Positions 1 through 5,989 of a stretch of DNA of 9,966 nucleotides are shown piece after piece. This DNA is from Bathyarchaeum sp965602795 (GTDB taxonomy: Archaea; Thermoproteota; Bathyarchaeia; Bathyarchaeales; Bathyarchaeaceae): assembly GCA_965602795.1 (NCBI GenBank), contig CBFCZR010000057.1:1-9966 (forward strand), read 5' to 3'. Position numbers and translations under genes: made by a program. The notes beneath the pieces were generated by a model, which was not told the origin of the DNA, did not search any database, and was given only the letters and a program-made list of their open reading frames with translations. Positions within the stretch are counted from its first letter, which is position 1; every line of letters starts with the position of its first letter.

Positions 1-534
1 TTTCCAGAAATCTCTATCCCCCTCCCCATTGTCTGGTTCGCCCCAAATCGCTTCCAAAACCGTAAATGACTCGGTGTAGCTTGTTGCCCCTGCTTGGGTT
101 TCGTTTCCTGTCCAGCTTGCCTTTACGTTCCAAGAGCCTGCAACAGTTGGCTTAAATAGGTCGCTGAACGAGCCGTCGGAGCTTGAAGTCACATTTCTAG
201 TTAAGGTTGACCCATCAGGCTTTGTGTATGTTAAGGTGATTGAAGTCTCATCAGGAGGCGCTATTGCACCAGACACGGTTAATTCCTCGCCTTCTGTGAT
301 AAGCGTCTCCGAAACTGAAAGCGAGATGGTTGTACGCTGTGCCGCCACCATGGTTCCAACGAGCTCAACATTGTGTTCACTGAGCTGATATGTTGTCGAA
401 GATGTTTGTTCCGCAGCTGCAGAGGCTACAAACCACGCTGATGTTATGGTCAAGATGAGCTGTGCCAAAATTGTTGCTGCTAGTGCTTTCTTTCTTAATT
501 TAGCCCCCTCTTTAGGCGAGTTTGTCGGCTTCAA
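1..534 (-). CDS. Exported Ig-like-fold surface protein, C-terminus cut by window edge
   Basis: An open frame of 178 codons runs from a TTG at 534 to the window edge without a stop. The N-terminus is a clear signal peptide: a lysine/arginine-rich stretch (residues about 8-16, GAKLRKK), a hydrophobic core (about 17-37) and a small-residue exit (ASAAAEQ) near residue 40. The mature part is Ser/Thr-rich and contains a beta-sandwich-like repeat from about residue 70 to 158 (TEGEELTVSGAI, GSWNVKASWTGN), the pattern of Ig-like or 'Ig-like repeat' domains in archaeal cell-surface proteins. The TTG start is chosen because a stop lies just upstream, no ATG or GTG fits before the signal peptide, and a strong GAGAGGAGG ribosome site (546-554) sits 11 bases ahead. 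Function is unknown; a structural or binding role outside the cell is inferred. The rest of the protein is off the window. Confidence 0.8.
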   Translation of the reverse strand, partial: MKPTNSPKEGAKLRKKALAATILAQLILTITSAWFVASAAAEQTSSTTYQLSEHNVELVGTMVAAQRTTISLSVSETLITEGEELTVSGAIAPPDETSITLTYTKPDGSTLTRNVTSSSDGSFSDLFKPTVAGSWNVKASWTGNETQAGATSYTESFTVLEAIWGEPDNGEGDRDFWK

Positions 535-545
535 GGAATTTTGTT

Positions 546-554
546 CCTCCTCTC
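546..554 (-). promoter_or_regulatory. Shine-Dalgarno site for the TTG-started exported protein
   Basis: On the minus strand the sequence reads GAGAGGAGG, followed after 11 bases by TTG at 534. It decides the start of an otherwise ATG-less gene. An A/T-rich TTATAGTTTAAT (589-600, minus) is at a suitable distance upstream to serve as its TATA box, giving a leader of roughly 30-35 bases; that second part is inference. Confidence 0.6.
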
Positions 555-810
555 AGCTAGATTGGCTCAACTTCTCAAATTCAGTCAAATTAAACTATAA
601 TGACGTTTTATTCTTAAAATTTTTGGTTAACTATAAAGTAAAATTCATGCTTATACCCAATAATGAATGGCAGATGTTACCAACACGTAGAAAGCTTTGG
701 ATTCGTTCACCTGACGGACTCAAAGATGAATTGCTATCCCAAAAAACAAGCAAACACCAAGCAGTCAATTTAACAGCCGCTCAATTAACTAAGAGCCGTC
801 TCCTGCAATT
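555..810. other. Intergenic region between moaE and the exported protein gene
   Basis: About 255 bases with no supported gene on either strand. The minus strand carries a T6 tract (741-746) some 65 bases after the moaE stop that could help end transcription, and A/T-rich promoter-like sequence near 589-640 for the downstream exported protein. A plus-strand open frame crosses the region but begins inside the signal-peptide coding sequence and overlaps the moaE 3' end antisense, so I treat it as chance. Confidence 0.4.
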
Positions 811-1284
811 TCACTTTTTTCTTCGTTTTTGCTGTGCTTTTCGTTCGCTTACCCAGTACGATTCCTTTGCACCTGTTTCGTCTACTACGTGCTCCTTCTT
901 GAAGACCGGAGCCTCGCTTTTGTAGCGTTCCACAGCCTCTCTTAGAACCCCGAAAACGTTTTCTCTGTGCGCGCCAGCAACCACCACATACACAAGGTCT
1001 TCGCCGACGCTGAACTCTCCGACAAAATGGTGAATCTGAACATTAACCACGCCCTCCCGTTTCTTCAGCTCTTCACATATTCCTCCAAGAACCTTGTTAG
1101 CCTCCTCCTCATAGGCTTGCAGCTCCAATCCTTCCACGTTCTCGCCATCCAATGTTTCACCCCGAACCACCCCAACAAACGTGGCTATAGCTCCTGCCCT
1201 GCAAAAATCCTCTCTAGCTTTGATGGATTTCAGCAACTCAGAGAGGCTTAGTTCCCCCTTTTTGTGGATACCAACATACCCCAT
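811..1284 (-). CDS. moaE: Molybdopterin synthase catalytic subunit MoaE
   Basis: MoaE is the large subunit of molybdopterin synthase. With the thiocarboxylated sulfur carrier MoaD it converts cyclic pyranopterin monophosphate to molybdopterin in the cytosol. The 157-residue length fits the family (about 140-160). Recognisable blocks in order are GAIATFVGVVRGET (31-44), LELQAYEEEANK (53-64), VGEFSVGEDLVYVVVAGAHR (88-107) and the active-site block YKSEAPVFKKE (121-131), where Lys122 and Lys129 correspond to the two catalytic lysines of E. coli MoaE (Lys119, Lys126 in that protein). The C-terminus is a basic tail (RKAQQKRRKK). The ATG at 1284 is preceded by GAGGGG about 9-10 bases upstream. It lies 42 bases after the glpX-type gene on the same strand, so the two may be co-transcribed. 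No moaD or other cofactor gene is visible in the window. Confidence 0.95.
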   Translation of the reverse strand: MGYVGIHKKGELSLSELLKSIKAREDFCRAGAIATFVGVVRGETLDGENVEGLELQAYEEEANKVLGGICEELKKREGVVNVQIHHFVGEFSVGEDLVYVVVAGAHRENVFGVLREAVERYKSEAPVFKKEHVVDETGAKESYWVSERKAQQKRRKK

Positions 1285-1326
1285 CTGCAGTCGCCCCTCT
1301 ACTAGGTTATTGTGGATTGTGCTCTC

Positions 1327-2355
1327 TCAAAAACGATTCTGACCATGAAGGGGACGGCCTTTCAGATCAACAGTCTTGTATACCGGATGCTCCTTGAATC
1401 GAAGAGTTGTCTCCGATTTTTCTATAGTTCCGCTAGGCAACCTTACACACAACGAACTGACATTAGCTCCGCCTGAAGTGAAACGCACCCCATCTAAGAG
1501 TTCGCCTTTGGTGACTCCAGAAGCTGCGAAGACCAACTCGTTGCCCTTTGCCAGCTCGTTTTGGTTGTAAGTTTTATCCACATTAACACCCACATCAGAC
1601 AGCCTATCCAGCCGCCCACCATCATCCTTTTTGTCTCTCCAAACATTCACAAGCATAGTGCCTCCCAGACACTTCACTGCAGTTGCGGCGATGGTTGCTT
1701 CCGGTCCTGCGCCAGCGCCCAAAAGAAGGTCAACCCCACTGTTAGGGATACAGGCAACAACGGCTGCTGCGATGTCGCCGTCAGGAATCAAGATTATTCT
1801 CACTCCCATGTTCCGTAGGCTATTCAGAATCTTCTTATGTCTATCCCGCTCCAACATGATAACCGTGAAGTTCTCAAGGGACAAATCCTTCTCTTTGGCA
1901 ACTGTGGAAACAATCTCTTCGACGGACATGTCCAAAGAAATCTTGCCGCTAGACCTGCAGTCAGTAGCCACCTTGAAGTAGTATCCGTCGTCGGGTAGCA
2001 CCTGAAAACAGCCTGCAGGTGCACAGGCAAGAGCGGAAATCGCGTCTTTTCGTCCTTTAGATGTTGCAGTTGTGCCGTCAACAGGGTCAAAAACGAACTC
2101 AACTTTTGGTCCTTTACCGGTTCCAACCTTTTCTCTGTTCAGGAAGGCTGGCGCATTGTCTTTGGGTCCTTCGCAGGAGATGACTTCGCCGTCAATTTCA
2201 GTTTGATTTAATACTGCTCTCGAAAACTCCACCGCCTTTGCGTCTACCAAATTCTTGTCTCCCTGACCGATATGGAATGCCGCGCCTACGGCTCCGGCGA
2301 TGGTTATTCTGGTTAAAGAGGGCGCTAAAGCCCTAAGAGATGCCAAGCTAAACAC
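1327..2355 (-). CDS. glpX: Class II (GlpX-type) fructose-1,6-bisphosphatase
   Basis: This enzyme hydrolyses fructose 1,6-bisphosphate to fructose 6-phosphate in gluconeogenesis; some homologues also act on sedoheptulose 1,7-bisphosphate. The 342-residue protein matches the family length. Visible motifs are GQGDKNLVD (30-38, Asp33 metal ligand), CEGPKDNAPAF (61-71, Glu62), DPVDGTT (90-96, phosphatase core with the catalytic Thr), RDRHKKI (170-176), PDGDIAAAV (191-199) and GPEATIAATAVKCLGG (217-232, Glu219). In bacterial enzymes the last motif normally reads GGxPEG; here it is AGPEA, a local change beside a metal-binding Glu. The predicted start is GTG at 2355 with no Shine-Dalgarno; an A/T stretch (ACATTTTACA) ends about 25 bases upstream, so it may be leaderless. 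It follows a small membrane protein gene by 58 bases and precedes moaE by 42. Archaea more often use the bifunctional aldolase/phosphatase, so a GlpX-type enzyme is noteworthy. Confidence 0.93.
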   Translation of the reverse strand: MFSLASLRALAPSLTRITIAGAVGAAFHIGQGDKNLVDAKAVEFSRAVLNQTEIDGEVISCEGPKDNAPAFLNREKVGTGKGPKVEFVFDPVDGTTATSKGRKDAISALACAPAGCFQVLPDDGYYFKVATDCRSSGKISLDMSVEEIVSTVAKEKDLSLENFTVIMLERDRHKKILNSLRNMGVRIILIPDGDIAAAVVACIPNSGVDLLLGAGAGPEATIAATAVKCLGGTMLVNVWRDKKDDGGRLDRLSDVGVNVDKTYNQNELAKGNELVFAASGVTKGELLDGVRFTSGGANVSSLCVRLPSGTIEKSETTLRFKEHPVYKTVDLKGRPLHGQNRF

Positions 2356-2400
2356 CGTAATGTATTAAAGTGCAATCGCTTGTAAAATGTTTTCGGAAGT

Positions 2401-2410
2401 TAAAAACAAA
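2401..2410 (-). terminator. Possible T-tract terminator after the small membrane protein gene
   Basis: Just after the TAA stop at 2414 the minus strand reads TTTGTTTTTA, the T-rich kind of sequence at which archaeal RNA polymerase commonly terminates. There is no hairpin. If it works, the downstream glpX-type gene needs its own promoter, in line with the A/T-rich box near -25 of its GTG. Confidence 0.3.
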
Positions 2411-2413
2411 TCT

Positions 2414-2629
2414 TTATTCCATTTTTTCGCTGCCTAGGCGGATTAACCACATAACTATCCAACCGGCAATAAATAAGGTGCCAACAACAAATGAAACCGT
2501 TGCCCAGTTCAGAAGATCCACTTTTGTGGATTGGTCAGTGACTTGAAGATTCAGGAAAGCCAGATACGCTGATAGCGCGAACGTTAACAAAGCTGGAAAC
2601 AGCGTGACCTTGTCAATGTGGGAAGGCAT
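2414..2629 (-). CDS. Small two-helix membrane protein of unknown function
   Basis: A 71-residue protein with two predicted transmembrane segments: about residues 9-29 (LFPALLTFALSAYLAFLNL) and 42-63 (ATVSFVVGTLFIAGWIVMWL), joined by a polar loop of about 12 residues (TDQSTKVDLLNW) and ending in a short charged tail (RLGSEKME). I do not recognise a family. Support for it being real comes from the ATG at 2629, a well-placed TATA-like box ending 25 bases upstream (leaderless architecture), and a T-tract right after the stop. It lies between the TauE-type permease and the glpX-type gene, all on the same strand. An accessory or assembly role for a membrane complex is possible but not shown. Confidence 0.65.
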   Translation of the reverse strand: MPSHIDKVTLFPALLTFALSAYLAFLNLQVTDQSTKVDLLNWATVSFVVGTLFIAGWIVMWLIRLGSEKME

Positions 2630-2653
2630 ATGATACTTAACTGTCTAAAATTC

Positions 2654-2662
2654 ATTTAATAT
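2654..2662 (-). promoter_or_regulatory. TATA box for the small membrane protein gene
   Basis: The minus strand reads ATATTAAAT, with 24 bases between it and the ATG at 2629. That spacing places transcription start at or within a few bases of the start codon, as in archaeal leaderless messages. There is no Shine-Dalgarno before the ATG, which agrees. Confidence 0.5.
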
Positions 2663-2782
2663 TTGCCATCGCAAGTGCCAGTTGGCGGTCTGTGTTTGGG
2701 CGGATAGTTTTTCTGCATACTAATTCATGTTCTCTTTCACATTCTTTCTACTACGTATTCACGTGTAAATACTCCAGCGCGG

Positions 2783-3616
2783 TTAAGTCCATAAAAATTC
2801 TATTATTAGTCTGATGCTGAAAAAAAGAGAAACAAGATACAAAATTGTCTTCAAAGTTTTCTGCTTTGTCCGTTTAGCAGCTAACACTCCAACCTGTGCA
2901 CCAATTATGGTGCCGATAGTGATGGGTATGGCATATCCGATATTGATATTCTGCAGAAATCCGTGGGTTATTACGCCTGCTCCATTGGTTAGCGCCATAG
3001 CAAATTCGGAACTGGCAACAGCGATGTGCGCGGGAATACCGAGCAAAATCATGGTTGTGGTGTCTGTGATTCCGCCACCTAAACCCACTAACCCGGTGAC
3101 GAGACCGCTCATTAAACTGCTTATAACAATCAGCGGTGGTCTCCGTATTTGATACTCAAACACTCTGTTCATAGAATCATTTACTTTCCTTCCCCATCCG
3201 TTACACTCCAGTTCAGATTCCACAGCTTTTGTTGAAGGCTTCCTTTTTTTGAGATTTCTTAACATAAGCAAAGAAAGAGATAAAATAAAAACCCCGCATA
3301 AGCCGATCAACAGATTATTAGGGAGAATCGTTGTGAGGTAGGCACCAATTACTACTCCGGGAATATCGAATACGTCGTAAAGTAAGGCAAGTTTGTAATC
3401 AACTCTCTTTTGTTTGATGTAACCTACAGCAGCGGAGACGGTTGTGCCGCACATCGCTACTAGGCTAATGGCAATGGCATTTTGGGGCGATAAGCCAAAA
3501 ACTAGAATCAGGGTGGGAACTAGGATGAATCCTCCGCCTAGACCGCACATAGACGCAGGTAAGCCTACAATAAATCCCAGTACCAGGAGAACGAAGAACA
3601 AGGGAATGCTGATCAT
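2783..3616 (-). CDS. TauE/SafE-family anion permease
   Basis: A 277-residue polytopic membrane protein of the TauE/SafE (DUF81) family, whose characterised members move sulfur-containing or organic anions such as sulfite, sulfoacetate or taurine-derived compounds across the cytoplasmic membrane. The family's internal duplication is plain: GLGGGFILVPTL at residues 25-36 and GLGGGITDTTTM at 178-189, each followed by a helix with a conserved Asn/Ala/Ser pattern (NAIAISLVA at 46-54; AHIAVASSEFAMALTN at 196-211). About eight hydrophobic helices are visible, split by a charged cytoplasmic loop at about 121-160 (KKRKPSTKAVESELE). The ATG at 3616 has only a weak ribosome site; a TATTAAT box about 38 bases upstream would give a leader near 10 bases. 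The actual substrate cannot be told from sequence. Confidence 0.92.
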   Translation of the reverse strand: MISIPLFFVLLVLGFIVGLPASMCGLGGGFILVPTLILVFGLSPQNAIAISLVAMCGTTVSAAVGYIKQKRVDYKLALLYDVFDIPGVVIGAYLTTILPNNLLIGLCGVFILSLSLLMLRNLKKRKPSTKAVESELECNGWGRKVNDSMNRVFEYQIRRPPLIVISSLMSGLVTGLVGLGGGITDTTTMILLGIPAHIAVASSEFAMALTNGAGVITHGFLQNINIGYAIPITIGTIIGAQVGVLAAKRTKQKTLKTILYLVSLFFSIRLIIEFLWT

Positions 3617-3780
3617 GCCAAAGTCCCGCTTTTAGACCCATAAAATCCTTAGTTATTAATAAAGGTAGATTCTTTACGAGTAATGTAAACTCATGTTTAT
3701 TCGAGAGCGGCAGCAAATTTGTGCCTGCCACCATCTCTTCGGGGTTTTACTTTCCTGTTTCTAGTCATCATCCAATAGCG
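3617..3780. other. Intergenic region with short hairpin
   Basis: About 160 bases between the DUF6125-like gene and the permease gene. It holds a hairpin-forming sequence at 3709-3729 (arms GGCAG/CTGCC around an 8-base palindrome CAAATTTG) and a TTTATTAAT box (3655-3663, minus) that is the likely permease promoter. The hairpin is not followed by a T-tract, so a terminator is not supported. Confidence 0.35.
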
Positions 3781-4269
3781 CTAAATTGATTTTCTCTCAA
3801 AATCAAGTATGCAATATTCCGATTGTTTGCATTTTTGGGATTTAAGTTTGAATTGCATGGTTTCATCAAATTCGGAGACCCAAACTGGATACTCTGCGCC
3901 GCAAATAGCTGTGCCGACATTTCCAGAGAGTTTCTCTCTCCCACTTTTAATCATCAAATTGTGCCAGGGACAATCCGTTATTGTTATCCTGAATCCGTTC
4001 TTGTTCTTTTCAGCCTTGAACTTGAAGCCTTCTAATTCAAGTTTTGTTGTGAGACCCTTGAAAAGGGCGTCCGCTCCATTGTTCAGTTTTAGCATTGATT
4101 TGATCATTCTAGCCTGAATCTTTGGCATTACCTTCCAAACTTCACGGTCTGCGTCTAAAGCAGAGTCAAATCCGATTTTCTCTTCAACCTTCATGAACCA
4201 TAACCCATCTACAGCTTGGTAGCATCGACGAAAATAGTTGGCAATCTGTTGACAGTCCAATTCAGTCAT
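3781..4269 (-). CDS. Four-cysteine protein, DUF6125 / ATC-hydrolase-like
   Basis: A soluble protein of 162 residues. The N-terminal half carries DGLWFMKVEEKIGFDSALDA (21-40) followed by DREVWKVMPKIQARMIKSML (41-60). This W-x2-VE-x3-G-x2-A-x-x-D-x-E-VW pattern is what I associate with the DUF6125 group in archaea and Chloroflexi. The C-terminal half resembles the L-2-amino-thiazoline-4-carboxylic acid hydrolase-like fold, with CPWHNL at 100-105 and further cysteines at 123, 147 and 153; the cysteine spacing suggests a metal or cofactor site. The start is ATG at 4269 with no clear Shine-Dalgarno. It has its own intergenic flanks (about 165 and 117 bases). Function is not established; the family name is from memory of the motif and moderately certain. 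Confidence 0.75.
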   Translation of the reverse strand: MTELDCQQIANYFRRCYQAVDGLWFMKVEEKIGFDSALDADREVWKVMPKIQARMIKSMLKLNNGADALFKGLTTKLELEGFKFKAEKNKNGFRITITDCPWHNLMIKSGREKLSGNVGTAICGAEYPVWVSEFDETMQFKLKSQKCKQSEYCILDFERKSI

Positions 4270-4306
4270 ACAATCACAGCATCTTCTCTATGGAACAACT
4301 ATTAGA

Positions 4307-4320
4307 TTAGAATTTTCTAA
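4307..4320. repeat. Short inverted repeat upstream of the DUF6125-like gene
   Basis: TTAGAA and TTCTAA separated by TT form a 14-base inverted repeat 38 bases upstream of the ATG at 4269. Its position next to the likely promoter (TAATCTAATAG on the minus strand) would suit an operator, but A/T-rich palindromes of this size arise easily by chance. Confidence 0.3.
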
Positions 4321-4386
4321 CCTCCAATTCCAACCCATAATCACCTAAAAGAAGCACACGCTAAAGAAAGCGGGTTAAAGTAAAAA

Positions 4387-4953
4387 CTAACTGGTGGCCT
4401 TTTCTATTGTGCGAGCTGCTGGAGATAGGCATTCAACTACATGCTCGCATCCTAGGCATCCTTCAGGTATCTCCGCCGATTCTGGACGCGTATGCAAGTA
4501 TCCTAGGTAAAATTTGCATCCATCTGGAATTGAAGCACCCGGAGGTATATCCGGTGTCTCTTCTTCTTTCTCAGGTTGAATTTGTTGTGCTTGTTCAATT
4601 GGCTGTATCTGCTTCACTTCTGGTGCTTGTTGACTTTCAGTAGCTTTTTTGAGTATGTTTTGTTCTTGGTGACGCATCAGTTTCTCAAAAATGCCGAGTT
4701 TTTCAAGTTGGGTGCCGAGAATTGTCAACGCGATTGATACTGCAAAACCAACATAATTTGTTGTTGCTACTTGAGTTAATGCCTTGTTCCAGACAAAAAT
4801 GTCGTAGCATATCCAATACAAAAACCATACAGAAGAAATGATGAAAGCTACAAACCACAATAGTGTAAGTTTTGCGGGCAGAGCCTTTCCTATGTTAAAG
4901 CTGACCATTTTGGCATCAAAAGAATTTGTATCTGAGAGCATGTAATAAAACAT
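4387..4953 (-). CDS. Two-helix membrane protein with C-terminal four-cysteine motif
   Basis: A 188-residue protein. Two hydrophobic segments lie at about 28-51 (LTLLWFVAFIISSVWFLYWI) and 65-82 (TNYVGFAVSIALTILGTQ). A charged stretch (83-105) and a Gln/Pro/Glu-rich flexible linker (106-140) follow. The C-terminal module is DGCKFYLGYLHTRP (144-157) then IPEGCLGCEHVVECLS (162-177), giving C-x3-GYL ... P-x2-C-x2-C-x5-C with cysteines at 146, 166, 169 and 175. I know this module as a recurrent tail of archaeal membrane and soluble proteins, where it probably binds zinc or an iron-sulfur cluster; its function is not known to me. ATG at 4953 is the furthest start, with in-frame Met codons at residues 5 and 16 as alternatives, and no Shine-Dalgarno. 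Neighbours give no firm clue. Confidence 0.8.
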   Translation of the reverse strand: MFYYMLSDTNSFDAKMVSFNIGKALPAKLTLLWFVAFIISSVWFLYWICYDIFVWNKALTQVATTNYVGFAVSIALTILGTQLEKLGIFEKLMRHQEQNILKKATESQQAPEVKQIQPIEQAQQIQPEKEEETPDIPPGASIPDGCKFYLGYLHTRPESAEIPEGCLGCEHVVECLSPAARTIEKATS

Positions 4954-5049
4954 TATGAACAGCTAATTAGAACCCAAACTCCATTTTTTCCCTCTTTAGA
5001 AGAGTAAAACTATCGCTTTTCTGGTGTTCTATCTTTTAACGACGTTTTT

Positions 5050-5751
5050 CTAGATATCCTTGATTGTATCCGATAAGCCTTCAATTATGATTCTTCTTAG
5101 TATTTTTAGGCCGTGTCTGAATCCCAGTTTCTTTTTTCCCAATCTCTTCCTATATTTGATTGGTACTTCCTGAATCTTGTAGCCCAATCGGGTGATATGG
5201 TTATTTAATTCTGCTTCAATATCAAATCCATCTGATTTCGGTTTCCAACCTTTCAAGAGGTCATACCTAATGATTCTAAGTCCGGTGTAAGGGTCATCCA
5301 ATTTTACTCCATTAAACACTCTCTGGACAAAAGCCAAGATGCGATTTCCGATGTAAAACTGGTTTCTATCTGACTCCTTTTCATAGGTCCTGCTAAATCG
5401 ATTACCTAACACCATGCCTACTTCAGAATCATAGTCAAGGATTTGAACCATTTCTTTAAGATGTTTTGCAGGATAAGTATAATCAGCATCAGTAAAGGCA
5501 ACATAGCATTCGTCTCCATTTAGGCGAGCTAATCCTTCAGAAATAGCGTTGCCTTTGCCCCTCCCTTTCTGAATAAGGACTTTTGCCCCTAAATCTTTAG
5601 CCAGTTCCATTGTCTTATCCGTACTTTTTCCATCAACAACAACCAAATTGGGTTTAGCAAGAACTTCTTTTAACTCGTAAAGTGTGGGTGCTATTCCTTC
5701 CTCTTCATTATATGCTGCAAGAACAACTGCAAGGGAAGAGGAGCTCCACAT
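5050..5751 (-). CDS. Family 2 glycosyltransferase, dolichyl-phosphate hexose synthase type
   Basis: A GT-A fold family 2 enzyme that probably moves a hexose from a nucleotide sugar to polyprenyl (dolichyl) phosphate at the cytoplasmic face of the membrane, feeding protein glycosylation or glycolipid synthesis. Counting from the ATG at 5751 (233 residues): AVVLAAYNEEEGI (8-20), VVVDGKSTDKT (37-47), FTDADYTYPA (86-95, the DxD metal motif), GNRFS (116-120), DDPYTGLRI (152-160) and GFDIEAELN (175-183). No C-terminal membrane helix is present, so it is the soluble single-domain form. The frame is open to a GTG at 5781, but I prefer ATG 5751: GAGGT lies 7 bases upstream of it, and the only TATA-like box (5797-5805) would start transcription past the GTG. 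The exact sugar and acceptor cannot be told. Confidence 0.9.
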   Translation of the reverse strand: MWSSSSLAVVLAAYNEEEGIAPTLYELKEVLAKPNLVVVDGKSTDKTMELAKDLGAKVLIQKGRGKGNAISEGLARLNGDECYVAFTDADYTYPAKHLKEMVQILDYDSEVGMVLGNRFSRTYEKESDRNQFYIGNRILAFVQRVFNGVKLDDPYTGLRIIRYDLLKGWKPKSDGFDIEAELNNHITRLGYKIQEVPIKYRKRLGKKKLGFRHGLKILRRIIIEGLSDTIKDI

Positions 5752-5796
5752 AAACCAAACCTCAGGAATGTTTTGTATCACCTTCTGGATGGCGAG

Positions 5797-5805
5797 TTAA
5801 TAAAT
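5797..5805 (-). promoter_or_regulatory. TATA box for the glycosyltransferase gene
   Basis: The minus strand reads ATTTATTAA. Initiation about 25-27 bases downstream falls near 5774, after the upstream GTG (5781) and before the GAGGT site (5759-5763) and ATG (5751). This gives a leader of about 20 bases and supports the shorter protein. Confidence 0.5.
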
Positions 5806-5860
5806 CTGGAAGGATTCTATTTCTAGAAGATAGTTCTATTTTTTTGCGTGTGTATATGAG

Positions 5861-5967
5861 ATTCAAACGTAACTGTAAGTAAGAGACAAAGAAAGAGTGA
5901 AACAAAAAGTTAGAAAAGGTGATAAAAGAATAGGTTTAAACAACGAAACACGTTTGGATTTACAGTT
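5861..5967. repeat. Two adjacent inverted modules in A-B-A'-B' order
   Basis: ATTCAAACGT (5861-5870) is followed directly by AACTGTAA (5871-5878). About 70 bases on, ACGTTTGGAT (5950-5959) is followed directly by TTACAGTT (5960-5967). The first pair is complementary over 10 positions (one G-U in plus-strand RNA) and the second over 8 of 8. The order is that of a pseudoknot rather than a simple hairpin. The spacer is strongly purine-rich on the plus strand. It lies between the TraX-family stop (5990) and the glycosyltransferase promoter, so it is part of a 3' end or an upstream control region. As DNA it could equally be two inverted protein-binding sites. Confidence 0.4.
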
Positions 5968-5989
5968 GAAATTTAACCTTTCAAGATAT

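Noticed and set aside
446..925. Plus-strand open frame of 159 codons
   Set aside because: It starts inside the signal-peptide coding sequence of the minus-strand exported protein and ends antisense to the moaE 3' end. The product has no recognisable domain and there is no clear ribosome site.
1824..2126. Minus-strand 100-codon frame inside the glpX-type gene
   Set aside because: Fully inside a gene with clear family motifs, in another frame; a shadow.
3709..3729. GGCAG/CTGCC hairpin as an intrinsic terminator
   Set aside because: No T-run follows, and archaeal termination does not depend on hairpins; kept only as a note in the intergenic entry.
3465..3734. Minus-strand 89-codon open frame crossing the permease start
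   Set aside because: It overlaps the well-supported TauE/SafE gene in another frame and shows no domain; only its first part is intergenic.
4992..5004. CTCTT/AAGAG hairpin downstream of the glycosyltransferase gene as terminator
   Set aside because: Arms of five bases only and no T-tract follows on the minus strand.
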